From Ustilaginoidea virens (lineage: Eukaryota > Ascomycota > Sordariomycetes > Hypocreales > Clavicipitaceae), in assembly GCF_000687475.1 (NCBI RefSeq), contig NC_057316.1, positions 4,278,001 to 4,342,000 of the forward strand: DNA of 64,000 nt, read 5' to 3'. Below, in pieces: positions 13,300-24,399 of this stretch. Position 1 is the stretch's first letter. Every line of letters starts with the position of its first letter. The position numbers and the translations under genes were made by a program. The notes under the pieces were generated by a model. It saw nothing but the letters and a program-made list of their open reading frames with translations, searched no databases and was not told the DNA's origin.

Positions 13300-16200
13300 A
13301 TGGACGTCGAAATGTCTTGGGGTGAAGGTGGGCAGCAACCTTCCCAGGCGGCCCAGCATTCCAATTCCCCAACCAAGTCGTCACCACCCGCCCCTAATGG
13401 CGCCGCCGCTCACGCTGCTCACGCCGCCGACGCTGCTCACGCCGCCGACGCTGCTCACGCCGCCGCTCACGCCGCCGCCCACGCCGCCGGGCAAGTGAGC
13501 TTCAGACGGTTAGTACGGGCGATTCGTGCCCCGGCGAATCATGCATGCCCCATGACGCGCCAGACTGCAGTCAACGCTAACGGATAACATTGTCGCTATT
13601 CCATGCAGGCAACGAGCGTCACGAGCATGCGAGGTACGTCTTGTGTTTGGTGCCGTGGGCTGTGCGTACTGCGTCGCCTTCTTGTCCACCCCGCGTGTCC
13701 TTCTGCCCCGTGCCCCGTGCCTTGTGCCTTGTGCCTTGTGCCTTGTGCCTTGTGCCTTGTGCCTTGTGCCTTGTGCCTTGTGCCCTGGTGCCCTGGTGGC
13801 CCCTGTGTCTGTCTTGTTGGTCCATGAGCCGAGGCAAAAGATGACGCCTCCCTGTGACACCCCTTCCCCCCCAAAGCACGCTCCGCTGATTTTCGTGGTG
13901 ACTTCAATTGCCTTCGTGCTAAGCTAACCAACCGTTACCGACCCGCGTCCATTCACGTCCGATCAGACTTGCCATGCTCGAAAGGTAATGAGTTGCCTCT
14001 TGCGTTTTCCGCATCTTCTTTATTCCACGTGGCCCAAACCAAAGTGCTGACTCTTCTTGGCCGCTCAGGTTCGATGTGACGCCGCCAGTCTAGGCGTCCC
14101 ATGCACAAATTGCGTGGCCTTCCAGATTGAATGCCGCATCCCAACCCCCAAAAGGAAGAAGACACAGAATGCCTGCGGCCAGGCTGCCAAAGATTCTGAC
14201 AGGTACTCTTGTCTCTGCTTTTTTTTTTTTTCCTTACTTGTTCTCCTTCTCCTTCTTGTCTCTCCCAAACTCGAACGTCAAAACGAAGAGAAAAAAAAAA
14301 GAAAAAAAAAAAGGCCATTCAAAGCTGACATGCCATGTCCCTTCACCCTTTCTTAGTGACCGCGAAGGCACAGATGACCGACTCCTTCAAACACCGACCA
14401 GCGTCGGCTCGTATCCACGACCACCAACCGTATCGCATACTTCCGACGGAACTCCCTCCTCTTCCATGACCGAAGCCCAAGTCCGACAAGAAGAGGTTAA
14501 CAACAGCACATACCTCAACCTTGTTATGAAGCCCAAATTCACTCGCGCCCCCATCACCGATGCCGGAAGAGTGGCCTACCTGGGCGAGTCGTCCAACCTC
14601 ACCCTGCTAGTGCACGACCGGCAAGGTTCTTCCGATGTTGTTCACTATCCCCTGCCAGAAAACGTGCGAGGGTCACGCGCTAGGCTCACCGAGTTTGACA
14701 ATGTCGAGATTGAAATCCTGCATCAGAGGGGAGCGTTTCTGCTTCCACCGCGATCACTCTGCGACGAGCTCATCGAGGCGTACTTTAAATGGGTCCACCC
14801 TATCGTGCCCGTCATCAATCGTTCGCGCTTCATGGGCCAATACCGAGACCCCAAGAACCCACCTTCCCTGCTCCTTCTCCAGGCAGTGCTCCTGGCTGGC
14901 TCCAGAGTTTGCACCAATGCCCAGTTGATGGATGCAAACGGCTCAACAACACCCGCAGCGTTGACCTTCTACAAGCGCGCCAAAGCTCTCTACGACGCGA
15001 ATTACGAAGATGACCGAGTCACCATTGTCCAGTCGCTGCTGTTGATGGGGTGGTACTGGGAGGGACCGGAAGACGTCACCAAAAACGTCTTCTACTGGAG
15101 CCGTGTTGCCACCATAGTCGCGCAGGGTTCTGGAATGCATCGCAGCGTCGAGCAGTCCCAACTCAGCAAGTCGGACAAGCGATTGTGGAAGAGAATATGG
15201 TGGACGCTATTTACTCGCGACAGGTCGGTCGCCGTCGCGTTGGGCCGTCCAGTTCATATCAACCTCGACGATTCCGACGTGGAGATGCTGACGGAGGACG
15301 ACTTTGTCGAAGACGAGTCGGATCGACCCAGCGAATTCCCGCCCGACCCCGTTCACGTTCAGTTCTTCTTGCAGTACGTCAAGCTGTGCGAAATCATGGG
15401 GTTGGTGCTATCCCAACAGTACTCGGTAGCATCCAAGGGTCGCCAAAGAAATGCCATCGACTTGACGCATAGCGACATGGCGTTGGCTGACTGGCTTCAA
15501 AACTGCCCCAAGATAGTGTACTGGGAGATGCCTCGCCATCACTTTTGGTCGGCGCTCCTGCACTCAAACTACTACACTGCCCTCTGTCTCCTGCATCGGG
15601 CACACATGCCTCCAAGCGGATCAAGAAGCTTTCCCGACGACTCGCCCTACCCATCGCGGAACATTGCGTTTCAAGCAGCCGCCATGATCACATCGATAGT
15701 CGAAAACCTCGCCGCCCACAAGGAACTTCGTTATTGCCCAGCGTTTATTGTTTACAGCCTTTTTTCAGCCCTTATTATGCATGTATACCAGATGAGGTCA
15801 CCGGTGCCGTCCATTCAGCAAGTCACACAAGACAGGTTGCGTACCTGCATGCAAGCCATGAAGGAAGTCTCGAGGGTGTGGCTGGTGGGCAAGATGGTTT
15901 ACACCCTCTTCGAGTCGATTATAGGCAACAAGATGTTGGAGGAGCGGCTTCAAAAGGCTGGCGGCAAACGACATCGCAAAATGCAGCAGAGTCTGTCCAA
16001 ACTGGAGCAGCACAGCAAAGTGCAAGACGCGACGAAGCGGAAATATGACGACATGGCCATCGACTTTACAGCCAACGCCCCAACTCCGCAGGAATCCTAC
16101 GAGCGCTCGCGGCCGCAGACACCAAGCGCCGTCAAGAACGAACATGCACCGACAATGCAACCGCCCACCGTCGCATCACCCAACAGTCGGCCAAACGCAG

Positions 16201-16689
16201 CTGATACCTTTATGGGAGGAACCAACTCACGCCCTCAAACACGGCCAGCAACGCCTTTCAACCCTTCCTTCTCCGTACCGGCGACCCCGCCGGAATTGTA
16301 TCTGGTGACGAGGAACTCGCCAAATCTGTCACAGTCGCTGTGGGAAAACTTCCAGCCTGATCAGCTGTTTCCCGAGAGCTCCAGCATGCCTGCCTTTCCC
16401 AACCTGTCCCCCACGCAGACACACCAAGACTTGGGCCACAACTTGATGGCTCAGATTACACCCAACAGCATGGCACAAGGACCATCTGGCAGCCAGTACC
16501 AACCTAGGGGCCAAGCAAACGGCGGTGTTTCTCTTCATAACTTCCACGCGCCGTCCAGCATGTGGCAGGCAAACTTTGATGGAGGCGGACATGACGGACA
16601 AAGCCCGGATAGCTGGAGCACCAGCTCAGCTCAAGGGCAGCCTGCGCCAACGACTCTAAATGTCGAAGACTGGTACGTTTTGACTGTTG

Positions 16690-16720
<31 letters not shown>

Positions 16721-16846
16721 CTTTTTCTTTTTTTCCGGTTTTATGCCAAACCCCGTTTTCACATGCTGATGCATTCAATCAGGTTCCAGTTTTTTGGCAT
16801 CAATGGCGATGCGAGCAATCTAAACGTCGATGTGTCCCTAAACTAG
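13300..16846 (+). CDS. ctf1: Zn2Cys6 transcription factor of the CTF1-alpha/FarA family
   Basis: CTF1/FarA-type factors bind DNA in the nucleus and switch on fatty-acid beta-oxidation and cutinase genes. Six exons (13300-13508, 13609-13633, 13967-13984, 14069-14202, 14357-16672, 16783-16846) encode 921 residues, close to the 909 of the Fusarium protein. The Zn cluster is C-x2-C-x6-C-x8-C-x2-C-x6-C (Cys 77, 80, 87, 96, 99, 106) and is spread over three exons, two of them only 25 and 18 nt. The N-terminal 70 residues carry an Ala/His/Asp repeat. The fungal-specific transcription factor domain spans about 265-500, with WVHPIVPVINRSRF and a conserved RRIWWTLF-like block. The end, FQFFGINGDASNLNVDVSLN, is added by the last exon. 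An earlier in-frame ATG at 12889 lies before the octamer array and was rejected as start. Whether this is the FarA or FarB paralogue is not settled. Confidence 0.9.
13634..13966 (+). repeat. Long CTF1-like intron 2 carrying a GTGCCTT heptamer array
   Basis: This intron is 333 nt, far longer than its neighbours. From about 13716 to 13785 it holds roughly ten GTGCCTT units followed by degenerate copies. The array sits between the two micro-exons that encode the first zinc-binding cysteines. Confidence 0.85.
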
Positions 16847-18122
16847 CGCCTCAATCTGGAGTGCATGGTTGTGTCAGCCACGAGCCATCGAATACCGAAA
16901 GTCCGTCTCGAAGTAGCTGGAGTACAACATGCTGCAAACTCTTTGGTTCTTTGCGGCCAGTTGTGAGCGTGTTGTCCCATGCATATGAGCGCCGAACGAG
17001 GAGGATGCAGAATAAGCAGCAAACCTGAAAGAAATGAAAGGCTAGCACCACAAGCACCACAAGCCATCGTCAGCTTTGCCCACCTCGCTAGCCTAGTAGC
17101 CTACGCGCATGATGATATTCACGGCCAGAGTCAAGCACGCATTGGGTCTCAGAATGTGGATAAAGCTCTCGTAGTTGTAGTTGATAGCTCCATGTCTGGT
17201 CACGTTTCCTCGGATTTGCCGTGCGAAACGTTTTCAAAGGTTGACAGAGCCAGGGCCGGTTGTGTGTGTGGGGGGGGGGGGGGCATGGGATAGCCAGCTA
17301 GGTACCTAGGTACCTAAGGTAGCTGTTGGTCTGACTGACTGTGTAGAGCATCTGCCTGTGAGGAATTGTGCGATAGTAATAAGGAGAGTACGGTCGGGTA
17401 TACTCCGCACCAGCGCGTGAATGAAGATGTGAATCCCTGTCTGAAGATGGACTTTATTCCTTTCTGCTCTCGTCTTTCTTCTATGTAGCAAGGACAGGCA
17501 CTCGCAGTTCTGCGCTGACTATCGCCATGGGCCCATATTCGTAATTCGTCAAACAGATCCCGAGGTCTCCTACCTGCGTGGGTACAAGATTTGATAGATT
17601 GATGTGATACAGTGTCGGTCGATTAGTAAGAACAAGTACTGGGTACTTGCTGCCTCCGTAACAGGTAACAGGGTATCCCATGCAACAACCAGCCGTACTG
17701 ACCTGGGGGGGGGCCCCACAGGGCAACGGCACTTGGCTGGGCGCTTCACGCCATCTGTCCCCCTCCCTGCCTAGTAGGGAACTTCATGCCTGGTCCCTCC
17801 TACATACCAGAACCTCCTCTGACAAATTGACCTTAGTTGTCTCCCCCGTACTCCCCAGCCTCCACCACAAAGACATTCAATGTTAGCTGCTCTCAACTGC
17901 AAGCAATGAACGCCTGGAAGCATCGCTGCTAGCCAGAAGGAATCCCCGTCCCCATAACACCAGACATCCACTCTTTGGACTTGGTCTCGGGATCATTCGG
18001 CTGCTATGCTCGGCAGTTCTCGGTCGAACGCTTGCCTGCCCCCCCCCACGCTAAACTAAAGCACTGATGCGAAGCTGCACTAACCGAACCCGCGAGCTGC
18101 TGTCGCCGAGTTCGCGGTCATC
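16847..18122. other. Intergenic region between the CTF1-like gene and the LysM gene
   Basis: No coding region is supported. A G-run lies near 17267-17283, followed by a TACCTAGGTA-type tract at 17301-17325. TACTCCGCA is at 17401-17409. The last few hundred bases should hold the LysM gene promoter. Confidence 0.6.
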
Positions 18123-19985
18123 ATGACCAACCGGGGCAATCCGGCAAAGAACGCAGCTCATCATCCGTCGTCTGCCCTCTCGGCCAGCTCTCACCAAGCG
18201 GTTCCGAGCGCCCCTCGCCAACGGAACCGCCACCTCTGCGCATCCGGTGATGCAGCTGATGGACCCTCCGGAACGGCCAGCACGGTGGGAGTTGGTGCGG
18301 GCCACTATCATGCCTCCCGAAGCCCCGTGAGCAATTGCGAAACACGGTCCGAGGCGGAAGAGTGGGAAAGCTCGAGGGCAAGGCACGCCGCAAACAATGC
18401 AGCAGGCGGTACGGAGCTCGTCCAGTTCCTCGAAGATTCGTGGACACAGAGTTGGTCTTCGATACAGTCCTTCACCTCGAATCTGATATTTGGCGGCGGA
18501 AATCATCCAAAGACGCCGCGAAGCTCAACCAAGAATCCGGGCAGCCGGGCTAACTCCCGTCCAGACACTTGGGGCCCAGCTCCGCCGATCAGACCGTCTG
18601 CTAATCGTTCCGCTGCTGCTGCTGCTGCTGCCGCCGCCGCTTCTGCATCACTGGCACAAAGGGAGGCGGGTTTGAAGGCCGCCAAGACGGCCAGTCTTCT
18701 AGAGAGCCAAGAGAGAGGGAACGGGGGCCTGGCTGGCACCGCGCGATACAAGCGTCGAAGTTCTGACGAGATTGTGCCCAGCGATCCGCAACATGAGGAA
18801 CAGCTGGTGTATATCCACGATGTTCAGCCCGATGATACATATGCCGGCATAATCCTTCGATACAGGTGTCGTGAGGATGTCTTTCGAAAATCCAACGGCC
18901 TCTGGTCCAGAGACACGGTGCAGACGCGGAAGTGGTTGATTGTACCCACCGACGCCTGTGAAATCCGAGGACGACCCTGCAACGCTCCGTCAGCGCAGCA
19001 GGACTGCACAGATCTTTTAGCTCCAACTCCAGCAGCGACCGAGGATCCATGGTCTGGCAGAGGAGACGCTCCGAGAAGCGACTTCTTTGGCCTGAACTCG
19101 GCCCCGCCGGCTGATGCTCCTGGCTCTGGTCCGCAGCAGCAGGGTGGTGAAAGCGACAAGCCCTGGACGCACGTGCGTTGGGTGCAGATTGATTCGCTCA
19201 GCAGACCGATACAGATTGCTCGTATGGCCCGGCAAAGCCTGGGATACTTTCCCGCTCGGCGAAAAAAGAGCATCAGGACGGGATCGACCAGGTCAACACC
19301 GAGACAGAGCCTGGACCTGTCCACGGCCCCTCCTGGCTCCATGGAAGGGTCACTCCCGTGCCGACACAGCTCATTCGGCAGCCACGCCTTGGCTCCCGGT
19401 TCGCCCACGTCGTCGCGGAGTCGCGTAGCCAGCGAGCCGGCAGGTAGGCGACCTCAATGGATGCGCCGGCCTGGCGGTGTTGGCTCGATGGGTAAGAGCA
19501 GTACAAGTCCCGGTCCCGATCAAGATTACTTCAACAACTGGACGAAAAAACATCTACCGGGACTCAGCGTCGAAGGACTGCCTTCCATGTCGGTCATGGG
19601 CTCCGAAACCGCGCGCTTTGGAATCACACAGGGCTCCACCAACATTGTCGAGAGTCCGTTCGAAGAGGGCAGGGATGCCGGTTCAGCATCTCGGCAAGGC
19701 AGCGGGCTGGACAGGGCAGCAGCAGCTGTGGAGCAATGGCTGCGTGGCGCCTTGGCGAGGAGGCCTGGCACGCCTCTGCTCGGAGGGCGAATGAAGCCCA
19801 ACAGCGCCGCTGCCGCTTCAGATGAAGAAGTAACCGACCTGATAGAGCTAACGGACGCAGCTAGCGAAGAGGAGAGGATAGCATGGGATGCCACGGCAAG
19901 CCTGGCAGCATCGACAGCCCTACACACCGCCAGCCAACACGAAGATGGTGCAAACCTGAGAGGTCAGAGCCCACCTAAGCTCTGA
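18123..19985 (+). CDS. Intracellular LysM domain protein
   Basis: A single-exon gene of 620 residues. One LysM domain is visible at about residues 227-275 (VYIHDVQPDDTYAGIILRYR, then KWLIVP), ending in DACEIRGRPC. There is no signal peptide, so unlike secreted chitin-binding LysM effectors this protein is predicted to stay inside the cell. The rest is low-complexity: Ser/Thr-rich N-terminus, an Ala run near residues 163-176 encoded by GCT/GCC triplets, and a Ser/Arg/Pro-rich middle. Widespread Sordariomycete proteins share this LysM placement, but their role is unknown to me. The start is the first ATG after the upstream stops. No introns are needed. Confidence 0.85.
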   Translation: MTNRGNPAKNAAHHPSSALSASSHQAVPSAPRQRNRHLCASGDAADGPSGTASTVGVGAGHYHASRSPVSNCETRSEAEEWESSRARHAANNAAGGTELVQFLEDSWTQSWSSIQSFTSNLIFGGGNHPKTPRSSTKNPGSRANSRPDTWGPAPPIRPSANRSAAAAAAAAAASASLAQREAGLKAAKTASLLESQERGNGGLAGTARYKRRSSDEIVPSDPQHEEQLVYIHDVQPDDTYAGIILRYRCREDVFRKSNGLWSRDTVQTRKWLIVPTDACEIRGRPCNAPSAQQDCTDLLAPTPAATEDPWSGRGDAPRSDFFGLNSAPPADAPGSGPQQQGGESDKPWTHVRWVQIDSLSRPIQIARMARQSLGYFPARRKKSIRTGSTRSTPRQSLDLSTAPPGSMEGSLPCRHSSFGSHALAPGSPTSSRSRVASEPAGRRPQWMRRPGGVGSMGKSSTSPGPDQDYFNNWTKKHLPGLSVEGLPSMSVMGSETARFGITQGSTNIVESPFEEGRDAGSASRQGSGLDRAAAAVEQWLRGALARRPGTPLLGGRMKPNSAAAASDEEVTDLIELTDAASEEERIAWDATASLAASTALHTASQHEDGANLRGQSPPKL

Positions 19986-20159
19986 CATTGGGAGAGATGC
20001 CTCGGAAGGACAACTGAATGGCCAATGCCATTGCTTGGTGTTCATGAACCCACCATTTGCGAAGCGGCTGCTTTTTTTTTTTTTTTTTTCCCCGTTGCTT
20101 GTTCTTATTAGGTTTCTGCTTGCGGGGTACTTTCTTGGTGACTTGAGTTTAGGCTCCAG

Positions 20160-20224
20160 CTCTCTCTCTCTCTATCTCTCTCTCTCTCTCTCTCACTCTC
20201 TCTGTGTGTGTATATATATATATA
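20160..20224. repeat. Compound (TC)n-(TG)n-(TA)n microsatellite
   Basis: Three dinucleotide runs follow one another without a gap in the 3' flank of the LysM gene. Confidence 0.95.
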
Positions 20225-21286
20225 TCTTGCTTGTGATTGTTTAGATTTGGGAGTCTACGGATGGGTCAATGCAACAAGATGCTTCGCGCCTTGGACTTTT
20301 GTGCCTTTGTTGATGCACCGGATCACATATGGAGCTGGCCTCTTACGAATATCGAGGTGAACTATGACGTTTTTTTTTTTTTTTTTTTTTTGCTATATAC
20401 ACATGCGTGATGGCCTCTTGCGAATCTCAGGTGGACATCACGATGGAGGGAGTATTGTCGTTGCTAGTAGAATACAGTAGAATACACGATGGACTAATAA
20501 ACCTCTCCAGCATATGATGAGTTGATGAGTTGGTTATTGACTTTTTAGTTTAAAAGTAATAAACAGAGGTAAATCTCAGCCTATATCCTGCGGCATGCAT
20601 ATGCAAGTTACAAGCCTATAAAACCTGAGCTGCGTTAGGTACTCGTGCCGCAAGACACCGGGAATCCTGGAGGAGGCGGAATGGGATGAATGTACAGAGT
20701 AACGGAGTACATTGCGCATGAATGTACGCTGCGGGGTTCGTCTTCTGTCTGGGTTTGCTCGTACCGGACTACATGTGTGCATGTACCTGCTGGATCACGG
20801 CCCTACTGAGGTAGGTACCTAAGGTGCCAGCCTAAGGTACCTAGGGCTCTGGCACCTCCCGGCCAGCCTACCCACCACCCAGCCAGGCCGAGGCCCACAA
20901 ACACGCTGCTGATGGTGGCCGGGTCGACTTTCTGCACCCAAAGAGCGGCACCCTATCAACCCGTGCCTGTACAATGACTCAATCAATCAACCATATCAAT
21001 GCTGCGCAAGCCGCAGGCCAGGTTGCTGTCAACGGTGGACTGGGGGGCACATGTCTGGTGCATTGACGATTTAAAAAGTTAGTCACTCGGACCAGACCGG
21101 ACCCGACCAGATCAGATCAGATCAGACGTTCTGCCATCGACGCGTGCCAGGCGAAGACGGGGGATCAAAACTCGGTCCATTTTGGAAATGGTGCGGCTCT
21201 GAAGCTGCCAAAAGCTCTCGCAAAAGCCCGGCTGACTATTACATCGGCGGCATCGGCGGCATCAGCAACCTCACCGACATCTTGCT

Positions 21287-21310
21287 TTCTCTCTCTCTCT
21301 CTCTCTCTCT

Positions 21311-21346
<36 letters not shown>

Positions 21347-21379
21347 GTGTGTGTCTCTCTCTTCATCCCCATGTTGGAC

Positions 21380-21411
<32 letters not shown>
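21287..21411. repeat. CT-rich and poly-T tract just before arg2
   Basis: A (TC)n block with scattered TTT is followed by GTGTGTGT and, after 20 bases, by an almost pure T-run of 27-28. The tract stops 8 bp before the chosen start codon, so it is likely transcribed or core promoter. Confidence 0.85.
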
Positions 21412-21418
21412 GGCTGCC

Positions 21419-21889
21419 ATGACGAGGAGTTGTCTTGGATACACGGCGCCGAGCTGCGGCCATAGGATATCTTCAGCCATGAAGCTCAACTTGCCGACCT
21501 GCTTCTCATGGCCGTCCAGCCGCCGGAGCCGAAAAGGCCTTACTTGCCTCGTCAGGAGTCCTCCAAACAACAGCAAGCCGGCTTTCGGGCCGGTGGATAC
21601 GGTTCGCCGCATGTCTACTCCCTCTGCCTCTCGGGCCAAGAAGCAGGCGTTGGACAGGGTGAGTCATGGCGAATTGTCTGTCTCAAGCCACGGCAGCATC
21701 AAACCCGCTCACGCTTGCTGGGTGACTAGGACATGATCATCTCCGTCCTTGAGTCTGCAGCCACCAGGCGAGATGCAAAGGGCTATCTGCAGAAATACAC
21801 ACATGGGAAAACACCATGCCCCTCTGCGCCATCGCATGAGCCGGCCGCGGGCAGTCCCGTCGCATCACTCACCAACGGGCGTCCGACGA

Positions 21890-21923
<34 letters not shown>

Positions 21924-23547
21924 AAAGACGACGGATCCCACCGACGCTGCCGTGGTGACGTTACGCCTGCCCCAGGAGCTCTCCTCCGACGTGCTGCACG
22001 GAATCGCCAAGACCTTGTCGCAACTACGCGTCCTCGGTCTCACCGCTCTGGTGGTTGTGGACGGCGGCGCGGGAGCCGACTGTCGGCTTCTCGAGGACCA
22101 GGCCCTGCGGCTTTGCGAGGCGATCGACTCGTTCGCCGGTCCCGGATCCAAAATGGCAGGGCACGTGTTTTCGAGGCGGAAACGCAAGACGCCCGCTTCG
22201 ACGCCGCCCGGGGTCGTCGCCGACACTATCCTCGTAGACGACCGCGGCGTTTTGGAAAGGGCTTTGCGGCGGAGCGTGATTGTGGTGATGCCATCGCTCG
22301 CTCGTCCCGACGACATCTCTTGCCGCGCACCAGCTGACGCAAACGCAACAACGCTTGCATTGACTCGATACCTGGCAGGCTTTCCATCCGAAGCTAGCAG
22401 CGGCACCGACGATCCGGCCTCTGCCCCCACAACCCACCCGTCGGCGAGACTGGCGTCAGTCGAGAGAATCATCATCCTCGATCCTCTTGGCGGAATTCCC
22501 ATGACACGACGGCCCCATGTTCCCCACCGACTAATCAATCTTGAGCAAGAATACGACATGCTTCTCCAAAACTTGAAGGCTGGGGCATCGACATGCCCAG
22601 AAACAGCTGGGACGGGTCGTCCCAACGCCCCAAATGACAACCATGCAGCAAACCTCAGCCTCGTCAAGGACACCCTAACCCTCCTCCCTCCTACCTCATC
22701 GGCACTCATCACCACGCCTTTTGCTGCGGCTTGCACCAGCTCGAGCACGCCACCAACCGCTCACCGTCGTCCGCTGCTGGGCTTTGACAGCATGGTCACC
22801 ACCAGGAGGCAAAGGAACCCGCTCCTGCACAACCTGCTCACCAACCGTCCTGCCTTCTCCCCGTCGCTGCCGCTCAAGAGAATCCAAGACGAAGAAGACG
22901 GATCGTCTCAAAGGGTAAACTCCGGTTCGGCCACGCTGGTCAAGAGAGGCATGCCGGTAACCATCTATCCCGATCCGCGAGTCGAACCATGGCGTTTTTC
23001 CAAGCCCACCGCAACGCGTCTTCGACTCACCGATGACTGCTTCGACCTTGCTCGTTTACTCTACCTCATAGAAGACTCGTTTAACCGCAAGCTCGATGCG
23101 CAGCACTACCTGAAACGGGTGAATGATAATCTGGCCGGGGTCATTATCGCGGGCGAGTACGAAGGCGCTGCCATCTTGACCTGGGAGTTGCCCGTGGGTG
23201 TCAGCGAGCAAGATGCCTGTGCTCAGCGTCGGTTCGTCCCGTACCTGGACAAGTTTGCAGTCTTGAAAACGCGCCAGGGATGCAGTGGGGTGGCGGACAT
23301 CGTTTTCAACGCAATGGTGCAGGATTGCTTCCCGGACGGCGTCTGCTGGAGAAGCCGCAAGGACAACCCCGTCAACAAGTGGTACTTTGAACGCTCAGCA
23401 GGGACCTGCCAACTATCCGCGTCAAACTGGGCCATGTTTTGGACGACAATGGATGCGAAAGAGCGGAGCACAACGCTCCAGGACTACGAATCAGTATGTC
23501 GAAGCGTGGAGCCGTCATGGGCGGATAAGAAACATGTCATAGATTGA
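21419..23547 (+). CDS. arg2: Amino-acid acetyltransferase (N-acetylglutamate synthase), mitochondrial
   Basis: The enzyme makes N-acetylglutamate from acetyl-CoA and glutamate, the first step of ornithine/arginine synthesis in mitochondria. Exons 21419-21658 and 21730-23547 encode 685 residues. The first exon is rich in Arg/Ser and lacks acids, fitting a mitochondrial presequence; it joins in phase at ALDRD-MIISVLESAATRRDAKGY, a block typical of fungal NAGS. The middle is the inactive amino-acid-kinase-like domain with INLEQEYD. The C-terminal acetyltransferase domain covers about residues 505-670, including DDCFDLARLLYLIEDSF and a conserved WYFERS segment. A pure Thr run near residues 138-150 is encoded by an ACG repeat at 21890-21925 and is unusual. 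A second Met 21 codons downstream is an alternative start. Confidence 0.93.
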
Positions 23548-24399
23548 CAAAAACCTGGGGCGGAGAAGATTGCAGAGTGGCTTGACCATAGGCGTGTACC
23601 TGACGATCATCTGCCGAGCGTTGATGGCCAGGACTGATTCCGTCGACGCCGCATAATGTGAATGTCGTGGTGACCACCTTGCTGCCCAGTGCCGAAGCGC
23701 AAAGTTAAGTTTGCTGAAGTAGCAGCGGGAGAACAAGTGTGTTTCTATTAAAGTTTCAGCGGCGGATTTTCCGCTCCGCAGCATCTACGAATCATGTCTG
23801 AAAGCTTCGTCGATGATTTCGAGGAAGCGGTTCCGGATGGTGAATTGACTGGGCAAGAGATTGATGGTAAGAAAGATGTGTTGTCCTCCCGTTGCCAGTG
23901 ATGAAGGCAGGCCAACTCCTCACAATCCGACGAGAATTATCAAGAGCAAATGATGACGGGAATATACTTACAACCACTTGGCTGGTACACATGGTACTCT
24001 TCCTCTGTTGGGGACAAGTCGTAGTCAGGTCTTGTACCATGATCATTAGGTCAGAGCATTGCATGCTTGTTTTATTAAAATACCTCAGCAACTTGAACCT
24101 GACGCTGTGGCTAGTGCGGCATGTCGAACTTACAATCAAGGGGTAGGAGGAGGTTGGAGGTATTTAAGGTATGTGTCTGGTACCTGTGGCCGTGTGCAAC
24201 AAATGACAATGCACGTTGACGGGTTGACATGTGATTAGCGAATCAGCGCAGGCATGCACAAAGGCAGCATGCTGAGCCAATTACCTAAGCCAATTGGGCC
24301 AAACTTATTACACCGAACCCAAGCATAACCTGAGCATTTCCGACGCCAAAAACAAAACAAAAATAAGAAAAAACAAAGAAAAAAGATATCACAGAACAG
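23548..24399. other. Gap between arg2 and arv1; may hide a small gene
   Basis: No family was recognised. Two incompatible weak signals exist. On + , an ATG at 23794 opens 24 acidic codons (MSESFVDDFEEAVPDGELTG) and ends at a good donor, GTAAGA at 23867. On -, a frame around 24024-23969 reads PDYDLSPTEEEYHVYQPSG, ends at GTAAGT, and can be joined in phase across a CAG acceptor at 23848 to a tail that stops at about 23747. Neither gives a protein I can identify. I do not call a CDS. Confidence 0.3.

Larger units (their letters stand above)
19986..21418. other. Intergenic region and arg2 leader with simple repeats
   Basis: No gene is supported. It holds T-runs near 20073-20089 and 20371-20392, a mixed (TC)n(TG)n(TA)n block at 20160-20224, the nonamer variant ACGGAGTA at 20702-20709, TACCTAAGG-type tracts at 20813-20848, a CT-rich block at 21287-21363 and a 27-28 nt T-run ending near 21411. 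The last two lie immediately before the arg2 start codon and are probably leader or promoter sequence. Confidence 0.65.

Noticed and set aside
21783..22748. 321-codon minus-strand frame opposite arg2
   Set aside because: No domain; the opposite strand encodes a clear N-acetylglutamate synthase. The Val run is just the complement of the Thr-coding ACG repeat.
18123..23547. LysM gene next to arg2, considered as part of a secondary-metabolite or effector cluster
   Set aside because: The neighbours are housekeeping genes; no synthase, transporter or secreted protein genes are present.
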